Assembly: GCF_051859025.1 (NCBI RefSeq) | Contig: NZ_JBHYGL010000023.1 | Location: forward strand, 379,663-443,662 | DNA from: Falsiroseomonas sp051859025 | Lineage (GTDB): Bacteria > Pseudomonadota > Alphaproteobacteria > Acetobacterales > Acetobacteraceae | DNA length: 64,000 nucleotides | Direction of reading: 5' to 3' | In this document: positions 9,389 through 17,511 of the stretch, piece after piece | Position numbering within the stretch: the first letter of the stretch is position 1 | How the letters are laid out: each line of letters opens with the position of its first letter | Position numbers and translations under genes: made by a program | The notes under the pieces: generated by a model | What the model was told of the DNA's origin: nothing | What the model saw: the letters and a program-made list of their open reading frames with translations, nothing else | The model's database searches: none

Positions 9389-10480
9389 ATGGCATCGCGA
9401 TTGCTCATCGCAAGCCTATCCGCTGTCGCCGGGCTTGTCGGCGGCGCCGCCATCGCGCGCTATGCCTTGCCCGCCATCGGCGGCGCTCCCGCGGCGCAGG
9501 CACCCGTCGCCGCGGCGGAACCCGCCCCGGCCACGGTCGAAGTCGCCCGTGCGACGCAGGGAAGGGTGGACCAGGCCCTCAATTCGCTCGGCACGCTGCA
9601 GGCGCGTGAAAGCGTGCCGCTAGCGTCGCTCAACCCCGGTGTCGTCACGGCCATCCATTTCCAGGAAGGCACGCGGGTCGAAGCCAATGCTCTGCTGGTC
9701 GAACTCGACCAACGCATCGCCCGCGCGAACCTTGCCTCCGCCGAGACGGAACTGCGGGCCGCCCAGGTCCGGTTCGAGCGAAGCCAGCAGCTTTCGGGGT
9801 CCGGCTTCCGGTCCCGGCAGCAACTGGACGATGACCGCGCGGCGATCGACCGTGCGGCCGCCGAGGTGGCGGTGCGCCAGACGCAGCTGGCGCAGCTCAG
9901 TGTCCGCGCGCCCTTCGCGGGGGTGCTGGGGCAGCGCGACTTCGGCGTGGGCGAGTATATCGAGGCCGGCAAGCGCCTGGTGACCCTCGAGGACCGGTCG
10001 GTCCTGCGGGTGAGCTTCCGGGTGCCCGAACGGTTCCTGCCGAAGCTGGCGATCGGCCAATCGGTGGAGTTGACGCTGGATGCGGTGCCGGGCCGCCGCT
10101 TCACCGGACGGGTCACGCTGCTCGATCCGCGGCCGGGTGGCAACGACCGGGACATCCAGGTCCGGGCAGAGATACCGAATGACGCACCGATGCTGCCATC
10201 GGGCCTGTTCGCCCGCATCCGCCTGGTCATCGAAAGCAGGCCGGATGCGATCGTGGTGCCGCCCTCCGCCGTCTCCTACATGCTGACCGGCGCCTATGTG
10301 TTCAAGGTGGTCGAAGGGCGGGCCCGCCGCGTGCCCGTGCGCGTCGGGCTGCAGTTTCCCGACCGCGTGGAGATCCTGGAGGGCGTTGCCGCCGGGGACC
10401 AGGTCGTGACCGCGGGGCAGTTCAACCTCGATGACGGAAGGCGGGTGACCACGGTGTCCCAGACTCCGGGGCAGCGCTGA
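9389..10480 (+). CDS. RND efflux periplasmic adaptor (membrane fusion protein)
   Basis: 363 residues from the ATG at 9389. It has an N-terminal hydrophobic signal or anchor (LLIASLSAVAGLVGGAAIA) and an Ala/Pro linker. Next comes the biotinyl-lipoyl-like barrel split by an alpha-helical hairpin (SAETELRAAQVRFERSQQL), then the beta-barrel region (VRAPFAGVLGQRDFGVGEYI) and the membrane-proximal end (VVPPSAVSYMLTGAYVFKV). Adaptors of this HlyD/AcrA class link an inner-membrane RND pump to an outer-membrane channel. The stop overlaps the pump start by one base (TGATG), so the two are coupled. No outer-membrane factor gene is present in the window, so the pump must borrow one. The 118 bases upstream are AT-richer and may hold a separate promoter. 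Confidence 0.9.
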   Translation: MASRLLIASLSAVAGLVGGAAIARYALPAIGGAPAAQAPVAAAEPAPATVEVARATQGRVDQALNSLGTLQARESVPLASLNPGVVTAIHFQEGTRVEANALLVELDQRIARANLASAETELRAAQVRFERSQQLSGSGFRSRQQLDDDRAAIDRAAAEVAVRQTQLAQLSVRAPFAGVLGQRDFGVGEYIEAGKRLVTLEDRSVLRVSFRVPERFLPKLAIGQSVELTLDAVPGRRFTGRVTLLDPRPGGNDRDIQVRAEIPNDAPMLPSGLFARIRLVIESRPDAIVVPPSAVSYMLTGAYVFKVVEGRARRVPVRVGLQFPDRVEILEGVAAGDQVVTAGQFNLDDGRRVTTVSQTPGQR

Positions 10481-13400
10481 TGTCGATTTCCGACCTTTTC
10501 ATCCGGCGGCCGGTCTTCGCGATCGTCATCAACCTCATTGTCGCGCTGGTCGGCCTGCTCGGCCTGTCGCGGCTCGCCATCCGTGAGCTGCCGCAATTCG
10601 ACCTGCCCTTCGTCTCCATCACCACGATCTACAGCGGCGCCGCGCCCGATCTGGTGGAGCGGACCGTGACGGCGCCGATCGAGCAGGCGGTGTCCGCCGT
10701 CGGCGGGATCGACACCATCGTGTCCAGCAGCAGCGAGGGCAGCAGCCAGATCCAGATCGCCTTCCGCGCCGGGACCAATCCGCTGAATGCGGTGACGCAG
10801 GTGCGGGACAAGGTCGGGCAGCTCACGAATGTGCTGCCGGCCGATGCCCTGGCGCCGACGGTCGCGCAGCTCAGCCTCGATGCCGTGCCGGTCATCTACC
10901 TGTCGCTGACCGATCCCTCCCGCAGTTCGATGGAGATCACGGAGATCGTCTCCCGCGTCGTCAGGCCGGCGCTGGCCTCCGTCGATGGCGTCGCGGCGTC
11001 GCAGACGCTCGGGGAACGTCGATACGCCATCAGGGTCTGGCTCAATCCCTGGGCCCTGGCGGCGCACAACGTCACGGCGCCGGAGGTGCATGACGCAATC
11101 ATCTCCCAGAACCTGTCCGTGCCGTCCGGGACGCTGGAGCGCGATGGCCGCAAGGCGCTGGTTTACACCGACACCGCGCTGCTGCGGCCGGAGCAGTTCG
11201 CGGAGGTCGTGGTCAGGCGTGGCCTGGGCGACGATGGAATGGTCAAGCTGGGCGACGTGGCGCGCGTGGAAGTGGGGCCGGAGAGCATCACCAACGCCAT
11301 CCGCCTGAACGGCCGGGACGGCGTCGCTGTCGGCGTGCTCGCGCAATCCGCCGCCAACCCGCTGGAGGTCGCGCGCGCGGTGCGTGCGCTGGTGCCGGGC
11401 CTCCGCGGCCTGCTGCCGGCGGGCATGACATTGGATGTGGTGTTCGACCGGTCGGAGGCGATCGAGATCGCGGTGAAGGAAGTCGCGGAGACGATCATCG
11501 TGGCCGTCGGCCTCGTGACGGTCGTGATCCTGTTGTTCCTCGGCTCCTTCCGGTCCTCGATCATCACGCTTGTCACCATCCCGCTGTCGCTGCTCGGGAT
11601 GCTCGGCTTCATGTATGCGGTGGGCTACAGCATCAACACCTTCACCCTGCTGGCCATGGTGCTGGCGATCGGCCTGGTGGTGGATGATGCCATCGTCGAT
11701 GTGGAGAATGTGCAGCGGCATATCGACATGGGCACCGATCCCGTGGCCGCGGCCTTCATCGGAAGCCGCGAGATCGGCTTCGCCATCGTGGCGACGACGC
11801 TGACCCTGGCCGCGGTCTACCTGCCGATCGGGTTGATGCCCGGGCTGCTGGGAAGCCTGTTCTCCGAATTCGCCTTCACGCTGGCCGCCGGCGTCGTGAT
11901 TTCCGGCTTCGTGTCCCGCACGCTGTCGCCGGCCATGTGCTCACGCATGCTGCGCGCGAAGCGCCCAGGCGGCGTCGCGATTCGGATCGACCACGCCTTC
12001 GCCAGCCTGGCGAGGGGGTATGCGCGCCTTCTGCGCGGCACGCTGCGGTTCCGGTGGCTCGTGCTGCTGGGCAGCGTGGGGGTCTTCGCCGGCGGCATCG
12101 CCTTGATGATGCGGCTGCCGGGGGAGTTCGCGCCGGCCGATGACCCGGGCTATGTGATCGTGGAGTTCACCGCCCCGTCCGACGCCACCACCTACTACAT
12201 GGACGAACTGGCGGCGCGGGTCGATTCCGCCTTCGCCACGGTGCCGGAGCGCCGCGGCACGATGATCATGAACGGCATGTCGTCGCCGACCTCGGGTCTC
12301 GGCCTGCTGCTGCTCAAGCCCTGGTCGGAGCGGGAGGCGACATCGGTGGAGATCGGTGCGCGCATCATGCCCGCGCTCAACCGCATCGCGGGCGCGCGCT
12401 TCACGCTGCTCGATCCCAATCCGCTCGCGGGCGGCAACGTCGCGCCGGTGCAGTTCGTGGTCCGCACCACCGGGAACTACGAGGACCTGTCGCAGGTCAT
12501 GACGCGGCTGCGTGACTTCGCGCGCCGGCATCCCGCCTTCTCCTCGCCGGCGTTGGACCTAGATCTGAACACGCGCCGCATCGATGTCGTCATCGACCGG
12601 CCCCTCGCCGCGGTCGTCGGCATCGACATCATGCGGATCGGCCAGACGATCAACACCTTCCTGGGTGGCCAGCAGGCCGGCAACTTCGGATGGGAAGGCC
12701 AGCAGTACAAGGTGCTGTTGCAGATCGAGGAGCAGGATCGCCGGGACTCCGACATCGTCAACAACATCTACCTGCGCAGTGCCGCCGGCGATGTCGTGCC
12801 GCTCTCCTATGTCGTGTCGCAGCGGGAGACGGTCGGCGCTTCGATCCTGCCGCGCTTCCAGCAACTACGCGCCGCCCGTATCACCGCCACGCTGGCGCCT
12901 GGCTGGTCGCTGTCTGAGGCCCTGGCGGCGCTGGAGGGTGAGGCAGCCCGCATCCTGCCGCCGGGCTACCAGGTGGATTATGATGGCCCATCCCGCGCCC
13001 TGAAGCAGGCCGATGCCAGTGTGGGCATCGTCTTCCTGCTGGCGCTGGGCTTCATCTTCCTCACCCTCGCCGCGCAGTTCGAAAGCTTCCGCGATCCTTT
13101 CATCGTGCTGTCGGTCGTTCCGCTCGCCATGGTCGGCGCCGCGATCGGCCTTCTGGCCGTGAACGGGTCACTCAACGCCTACAGCTTCATCGGCCTGGTC
13201 ACGCTCATCGGGCTTGTCGCGAAGGGCGGCATCCTCATCACGGAATTCGCCAATCAGCTGCGCGACGAGGGCCGGGACCTGCAGGAGGCGATCGTGGAGG
13301 CCGCGGCGACGCGATTGCGCCCGATCCTGATGACGACGGTTGCCACCATCCTGGGCGCGGTGCCCCTTCTCCTCACCGTCGGGCCCGGTGCGCGTTCGCG

Positions 13401-13551
13401 GGAAGACCTCGGCGCCGTCGTCGTCGGGGGCATGGTGTTCGGCACGGTGGTTTCGCTCTTCGTCGTGCCGGCCTGCTATGTCGTGATGTCTCGCAAGGTG
13501 CGGAAGCCGCTCGTGACCCCGCCACCGGTCGGCGAAGGGGCGCACGGGTGA
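10480..13551 (+). CDS. RND-family multidrug efflux permease
   Basis: 1,023 residues, the usual size of an HAE1/AcrB-type inner-membrane pump. It opens with IRRPVFAIVINLIVALVGLL (TM1), followed by a large periplasmic porter domain, TM2-6, a second porter domain and TM8-12. The proton-relay pair Asp402-Asp403 is visible in LVVDDAIVDVENV of TM4. The second half repeats the first-half topology, ending with LITEFANQLRDEG and a final helix. Such pumps use proton flow to expel lipophilic compounds together with the upstream adaptor. Substrates cannot be read from the sequence. Its position between an ABC1 kinase and Coq4-like genes raises the possibility of a lipid- or quinone-like cargo, but that is speculative. 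Confidence 0.93.
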   Translation: MSISDLFIRRPVFAIVINLIVALVGLLGLSRLAIRELPQFDLPFVSITTIYSGAAPDLVERTVTAPIEQAVSAVGGIDTIVSSSSEGSSQIQIAFRAGTNPLNAVTQVRDKVGQLTNVLPADALAPTVAQLSLDAVPVIYLSLTDPSRSSMEITEIVSRVVRPALASVDGVAASQTLGERRYAIRVWLNPWALAAHNVTAPEVHDAIISQNLSVPSGTLERDGRKALVYTDTALLRPEQFAEVVVRRGLGDDGMVKLGDVARVEVGPESITNAIRLNGRDGVAVGVLAQSAANPLEVARAVRALVPGLRGLLPAGMTLDVVFDRSEAIEIAVKEVAETIIVAVGLVTVVILLFLGSFRSSIITLVTIPLSLLGMLGFMYAVGYSINTFTLLAMVLAIGLVVDDAIVDVENVQRHIDMGTDPVAAAFIGSREIGFAIVATTLTLAAVYLPIGLMPGLLGSLFSEFAFTLAAGVVISGFVSRTLSPAMCSRMLRAKRPGGVAIRIDHAFASLARGYARLLRGTLRFRWLVLLGSVGVFAGGIALMMRLPGEFAPADDPGYVIVEFTAPSDATTYYMDELAARVDSAFATVPERRGTMIMNGMSSPTSGLGLLLLKPWSEREATSVEIGARIMPALNRIAGARFTLLDPNPLAGGNVAPVQFVVRTTGNYEDLSQVMTRLRDFARRHPAFSSPALDLDLNTRRIDVVIDRPLAAVVGIDIMRIGQTINTFLGGQQAGNFGWEGQQYKVLLQIEEQDRRDSDIVNNIYLRSAAGDVVPLSYVVSQRETVGASILPRFQQLRAARITATLAPGWSLSEALAALEGEAARILPPGYQVDYDGPSRALKQADASVGIVFLLALGFIFLTLAAQFESFRDPFIVLSVVPLAMVGAAIGLLAVNGSLNAYSFIGLVTLIGLVAKGGILITEFANQLRDEGRDLQEAIVEAAATRLRPILMTTVATILGAVPLLLTVGPGARSREDLGAVVVGGMVFGTVVSLFVVPACYVVMSRKVRKPLVTPPPVGEGAHG

Positions 13552-13662
13552 TCGGGTGGGGGTGCATCACTCTTCGCTTCCACTGCGTGCTGGCCTTCGT
13601 CTAGTCTGTTGCCAAGCAGGAACGTGACGCCGTGACACGGCGCGTCTGAAGCAGGGTGAGGC

Positions 13663-14733
13663 ATGAAGCTGATCCATCCGACGCCGGCGCAGCTCTCGAC
13701 GATGGTCCAGGCCATGTCGGCCGTTATTTCAGCCGGAGGGCGGCTTCCGCCCCTGCCGGTGGAACGGGCCAGCATCGCGGCAATCCAGCGCCACCTCCTG
13801 GGACAGCCGGTGCCGATCCGCGCCGAGGCAGGCCCCCTGCCGGACGACCTGGCCGCGACCATCGACAATGCTGACCTTCGGCGCCTGACGGTCCAGCTGC
13901 TTGTCATCCTGTCGCTGGTCGGGCGGCGGATTCGCGACGACAAGGTCGCGGTGGTGACGGAGGCGGCGCGGCGCCTCGGCATCGAGGAACGCGGCGTCGC
14001 CCTGCTCCAGCGCGCGGCGCGGGGACAGTTCAAGCGCATCGCGATGTCGCTGATGAAGGGCTTCGTCGATTGGTGGTCGCCATCCGGGAAGGCGGGCATC
14101 GGCGATTGGATGCGCTTCATCTGGTGGATGCTGCCGCAGTTGCACGGCAAGGGAACCGCGCGCCGGCATGCGGAACTGGCCGCGCGCTATGCCGCCCTGG
14201 GCCGGCTGCCGGAAGGCACCTTCGGTCGTGCCCTGCATGCGTTCTACGCCGATAACGACATCGGCCTGCCGGGCGAGCCCAAGAGCGTCCCCTGGGTGAT
14301 GCACGAAGTCTATCACGTGCTGAGCGAATACGGCGTCAAGCTCGAGGCGGAGATGCTGCTGACGGCCTTCGTCGGCGGGTCGCTCGGCGAGAACTGCATG
14401 GACCAGATCCTGTTCGGGCTGCTGTCCTACCAGACCGGCAGCCCGCTCATCGGTGGCGTGGTGGCGGAGGGGCTGCTGGATCCGGAAAGCTATTTCGCGG
14501 CGATGGCGCGCGGTGCCGCGATGACGGTCAGCGTCGTGCGGGGCTGGGACCTCTGGACGGTGGCGGAGACGGACCTGGAGCAGCTTCGCGCCCAGTACGG
14601 CATCCCGCCGCTGGGAGAGAAGGAGCGCACCCTGGTCGGCGGCTATAACGGCCTGCTGACGGGGCCGGGGCATTCGACACCCGCGGATTGGCCCGGCATC
14701 GGCCAGGGCCTTCCCGCTCCAGCCATGGCCTGA
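13663..14733 (+). CDS. Coq4-like protein with TerB-like N-terminal region, copy 1
   Basis: 356 residues, first of three tandem paralogues. Residues about 75-125 form a helical stretch (LVGRRIRDDKVAVVTEAARR) resembling a TerB-type domain, though the usual Asp-Gly pair is altered. The C-terminal half carries LPEGTFGRALHAFY, then His214-Glu-x2-His218 with eleven residues before Glu230. This HExxH-x11-E spacing equals the HDxxH-x11-E metal site of Coq4, the ubiquinone-biosynthesis protein recently tied to C1 decarboxylation of the ring. The Asp-to-Glu swap is shared by all three copies. The ATG follows GGGTGAGG. No signal peptide or transmembrane segment is evident. Function inferred: metal-dependent step or scaffold acting on a quinone-like lipid. 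Confidence 0.7.
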   Translation: MKLIHPTPAQLSTMVQAMSAVISAGGRLPPLPVERASIAAIQRHLLGQPVPIRAEAGPLPDDLAATIDNADLRRLTVQLLVILSLVGRRIRDDKVAVVTEAARRLGIEERGVALLQRAARGQFKRIAMSLMKGFVDWWSPSGKAGIGDWMRFIWWMLPQLHGKGTARRHAELAARYAALGRLPEGTFGRALHAFYADNDIGLPGEPKSVPWVMHEVYHVLSEYGVKLEAEMLLTAFVGGSLGENCMDQILFGLLSYQTGSPLIGGVVAEGLLDPESYFAAMARGAAMTVSVVRGWDLWTVAETDLEQLRAQYGIPPLGEKERTLVGGYNGLLTGPGHSTPADWPGIGQGLPAPAMA

Positions 14734-14784
14734 GGTCGATGATGCGGAGAGCGCGCCGGGACGCCCGCGGTGGAGAGGCCTGCC

Positions 14785-15180
14785 ATGGTGGATGAAGCCG
14801 CGGCCGCGGCGATCGCCCGGATCTGGACCGATGCCGGGTTTCGCAAGCGGCTGGTCGAGGCACCAGGCGCCGCCTTGCCCGACATCGGCATCGCCATCCC
14901 CGGGGACGCGACCGCGCGCGTGGTGGGCAGCAAGGGTGCGCCTGGCGACCAGGATGATCCGTCATTGATCCAGGTGGTGCTGGAGCGGGACGGCGGCTAC
15001 GCCTACTTCTTCATCCCATCGCCGCGCTCGCCCTGCGCGCAGCAGGCGGCCTATGGGATGATCCTCGCGCGTGCCGTGGATGATCCGGCCCTCGGGCGGC
15101 GCGTGCTGCAGGATGCGGAACGCGCGCTGAGCGGGCTTGCGGCGCAATGCCGCGCCCAGGCGGAGGGCCCCGCAGCATGA
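14785..15180 (+). CDS. Small protein with NHLP/nitrile-hydratase-alpha-like leader
   Basis: 131 residues from the ATG at 14785 (GGAGAGG upstream). Residues about 9-38 read AIARIWTDAGFRKRLVEAPG then AALPDIGIAIP. This is the pattern of NHLP leader peptides and nitrile hydratase alpha N-termini (Ala-rich helix, W-x-D-x-x-F-x-x-R-L, P-x-x-A-L, GI-x-xP). It continues like that fold to FFIPSP. The C-terminal 45 residues (ILARAVDDPALGRRVLQDAE) look like a decayed second copy of the helical motif. The stop TGA overlaps the start ATG of the second Coq4-like gene, so both are translated together. There is no double-glycine cleavage site and no RiPP-modifying enzyme nearby. I therefore do not call it a natural-product precursor. 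Confidence 0.6.
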   Translation: MVDEAAAAAIARIWTDAGFRKRLVEAPGAALPDIGIAIPGDATARVVGSKGAPGDQDDPSLIQVVLERDGGYAYFFIPSPRSPCAQQAAYGMILARAVDDPALGRRVLQDAERALSGLAAQCRAQAEGPAA

Positions 15181-16190
15181 AGCTGATCGTGCCGGGCCCG
15201 GAGGAACTCACCTGCATCGTGACCGCGGCCTATTCTGTGGCCTCGGCTGGGGGAATCCTCGCCCCGGAAGCAATCGAGGTCGAGGCCATCAATGCCTTTC
15301 AGCGGCACATGCTGGGGCAGGAGACGCCAACGCAGGTCGTGCCCGGGCCTCTGCCGATCGGGTTGGAGAGCATCATCGCCGATCCTGCCTCCAGGCGGCA
15401 GCTGGTTCGCCAGCTGGCGATCCTGTCGCTGGTCGATGGCACCCTGCGGCCGGAGAAGGTGGCGGTGGTGGCCGACGCCGCGCGGCGGCTCGGCGTTTCC
15501 GAATTCGGGTTGACGGTGCTGTCGCAACTCTCGAAGCGGCAGGGGCGCGGCCACGTCTTCGGTTTCATGCGCCGCATCGTGGCGCATTACTGGTCTTTCG
15601 ATGGCCGGGCCACGGCGCGCGACTGGCTCGGCATGGCCTGGACGGCCGCGCCATGGCTGCCGGGCCTCGGCCGCTACCTCGGCCGCGATGCGCTGCTGCT
15701 GCGCTACCGGGCGCTCGGCGCCCTGCCGGCCGGGAGCTTCGGCCGCATGGTGCATGGGTATTACACGGCACACGGCTTCCCCATGCCCGGCGAGCCGAAG
15801 AGCCTGCCGGAGGGGTGGGCGCGCCATGAGATCTACCATGTGCTCAGCGGCTACGCGACGAACCTGCAGGGCGAATTGCTGCTGGCCGGCTTCATCGCCG
15901 GCAACACCGAGGAACTGTGCCTCGACATCGTCCTTCCGGCGCTGATCCAGCTTCATGTCGGCCTGAAATTCGTGCCGGGGCCCGTGTCCCAGGGGAAGCT
16001 CCAGCCTGATCCCTTCTTCCGTGCCATGGCGCGTGGCGCGGCCATGCAGGTCGATCTTCTGGCGGGATGGCGGCTGTGGGATGTCGCCGAATTGCCGCTG
16101 GACGATGTGCGGCGCCGCTACGGCATACCGGCGCTGACGGCGGCGGAGCGGGAGGAGTTGGCACCCCACAAGGCACTTCTGCCGGCCTGA
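15177..16190 (+). CDS. Coq4-like protein with TerB-like N-terminal region, copy 2
   Basis: 337 residues from the ATG at 15177, which overlaps the upstream stop as ATGA. An upstream start at 15147 is possible but unlikely. The N-terminal part has the clearest TerB-like signature of the three copies: LAILSLVDGTLRPEKVAVVA then DAARRLG, with the Asp-Gly and acidic pattern of TerB helices. The C-terminal half contains LPAGSFGRMVHGYY and the metal-site pattern His217-Glu-x2-His221-x11-Glu233, then a helical segment rich in Leu and the sequence FFRAMARGAAMQVDLLAGW. It resembles copy 3 closely across the C-terminal half (PMPGEPKS, NTEELC, RRRYGIPAL). Likely soluble or membrane-peripheral. Confidence 0.7.
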   Translation: MKLIVPGPEELTCIVTAAYSVASAGGILAPEAIEVEAINAFQRHMLGQETPTQVVPGPLPIGLESIIADPASRRQLVRQLAILSLVDGTLRPEKVAVVADAARRLGVSEFGLTVLSQLSKRQGRGHVFGFMRRIVAHYWSFDGRATARDWLGMAWTAAPWLPGLGRYLGRDALLLRYRALGALPAGSFGRMVHGYYTAHGFPMPGEPKSLPEGWARHEIYHVLSGYATNLQGELLLAGFIAGNTEELCLDIVLPALIQLHVGLKFVPGPVSQGKLQPDPFFRAMARGAAMQVDLLAGWRLWDVAELPLDDVRRRYGIPALTAAEREELAPHKALLPA

Positions 16191-16241
16191 CGATCGGCGA
16201 CGACGCGGGGCGGCAAGCGCGGAGCGGTTCGGAGACCCATC

Positions 16242-17252
16242 ATGCAGGTGATTACGCCAACAGAAGAGCAGTCCCTTTCGCTGGTGCAAGCCATCTACGC
16301 CGTCGCCACGGCGGAAGGCACGCTGCCGCTGCTGCCGGTGGAGCGCGACAGCATCGAGGCCATCCAGCGGCACCTTTTGCACCTGGATGAACCCGTCGAG
16401 CCGGCTGCATTGTCCATGCCGGCGAATCTGGCGGCCATCATCGGTGCACCGGTGATACGGCGAGAGGCCGTGCGCATCCTCGCCATGCTGCCGGTTCTCG
16501 ACAAGCAGGTGCTGGATGCGAAGGTCCGGCTTGTGGAGGCCGCGGCGGCGCAGCTCCAGGTGGATGAATATGGCGTCGGCCTTCTGCGCCTGGCGCAGCA
16601 GCGCCGTTTCCGCAAGCTGGCCTTCCGGCTGATGATGCGATCCGTCGCGCATTACTGGTCGCCGACAGGCCGCGCCCGGCTGCGGGACTGGCTCGACATG
16701 ATCCGCATCGCCATGCCGGCCATCCCGGGCATCTACGCCATGCTTGTCGATCGGGGACTTCTCGAACGGTATCGTGGCCTGGAACAACGGCCCGCGGGCA
16801 CGCTGGGCAACGGCCTGTTCCATTTCTACCGCGACCGCGGCTTTCCGATGCCGGGGGAGCCGAAGAGCTTCCCGGAGGGATGGTCCAAGCACGAGGTCTA
16901 CCACATCATCAGCGAATATGAGACGTCGCTGCAGGGCGAGATGCTGAACGCCGCCTTCAGCGGCGGCAATACGGAGGTCCTGTGCATGGACCTGCTGCTG
17001 CTGTCCCTGCTGCAGTTCCAGGCCGGGTTCCAGGTCATGCCGGGGCCTGTTCTCCAGGATGAACTCCGGCCCGATGCCTTCTTCCGCGCGGTAGCCAGGG
17101 GTGCGGCAACCGAGATCGACATCCTGGCGGAATGGGACCTGTGGTCCGCGGTGGACCAGCCCGTCGCCGAACTCCGTCGCCGCTACAAGGTCCCCGCCCT
17201 GCGGCCGGAGGAACGGCAATGGCTGGCGGAGAACGGATCGCTGCTGGCCTGA
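16242..17252 (+). CDS. Coq4-like protein with TerB-like N-terminal region, copy 3
   Basis: 336 residues, third tandem copy, 51 bases after copy 2. It begins MQVITPTEEQSLSLVQAIYA, parallel to the openings of the other copies. The TerB-like segment is more diverged (ILAMLPVLDKQVLDAKVRLV). The Coq4-type site is intact: His217-Glu-x2-His221-x11-Glu233 in KHEVYHIISEYETSLQGE. The shared tail FFRAVARGAATEIDIL and RRRYKVPAL confirm common origin. Retention of the metal site in all three diverged copies argues that each is active, perhaps on different substrates or as a hetero-oligomer. It is the last gene before the tRNA-Thr. I see no terminator in the 92 bases that follow. Confidence 0.7.
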   Translation: MQVITPTEEQSLSLVQAIYAVATAEGTLPLLPVERDSIEAIQRHLLHLDEPVEPAALSMPANLAAIIGAPVIRREAVRILAMLPVLDKQVLDAKVRLVEAAAAQLQVDEYGVGLLRLAQQRRFRKLAFRLMMRSVAHYWSPTGRARLRDWLDMIRIAMPAIPGIYAMLVDRGLLERYRGLEQRPAGTLGNGLFHFYRDRGFPMPGEPKSFPEGWSKHEVYHIISEYETSLQGEMLNAAFSGGNTEVLCMDLLLLSLLQFQAGFQVMPGPVLQDELRPDAFFRAVARGAATEIDILAEWDLWSAVDQPVAELRRRYKVPALRPEERQWLAENGSLLA

Positions 17253-17292
17253 GGCATGGCCGCGCGTCCGCATCGCCTGCCGGCGGCGGGGG

Positions 17293-17321
17293 TTGCGCGG
17301 TCCTCGTCGAACCGCTAGTTA
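17293..17321 (+). promoter_or_regulatory. Likely promoter of tRNA-Thr
   Basis: TTGCGC at 17293-17298 and TAGTTA at 17316-17321 are separated by exactly 17 bases, a good sigma-70-type arrangement. Transcription would start about 17328, some 17 bases before the mature tRNA 5' end at 17345. Confidence 0.5.
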
Positions 17322-17344
17322 GCCGACCGCTTCGATGGCCGTGC

Positions 17345-17419
<75 letters not shown>

Positions 17420-17476
17420 TCGCATCCCGTTGAAATAGAACGGAAAGCAGGCGAACCAAGGCTTTTCGGGTATTCC

Positions 17477-17499
17477 GGTGATACACCGGGGTGATACAC
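17477..17499 (+). repeat. Two GGTGATACAC repeats, candidate integrase arm sites
   Basis: GGTGATACAC occurs at 17477-17486 and 17490-17499, about 60 bases inside attL. A third copy in the same orientation lies at 25307-25316, about 60 bases inside attR. Paired sites flanking the core on the element side are what tyrosine integrases use as arm-binding sites. The role is inferred from position. Confidence 0.55.
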
Positions 17500-17511
17500 G
17501 TGGCCCTCCCC

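Noticed and set aside
14785..15180. RiPP precursor call for the NHLP-like protein
   Set aside because: No double-glycine cleavage site, no LanM, YcaO, radical-SAM or C39 peptidase gene in the window, and the protein continues with an ordered-looking second repeat.
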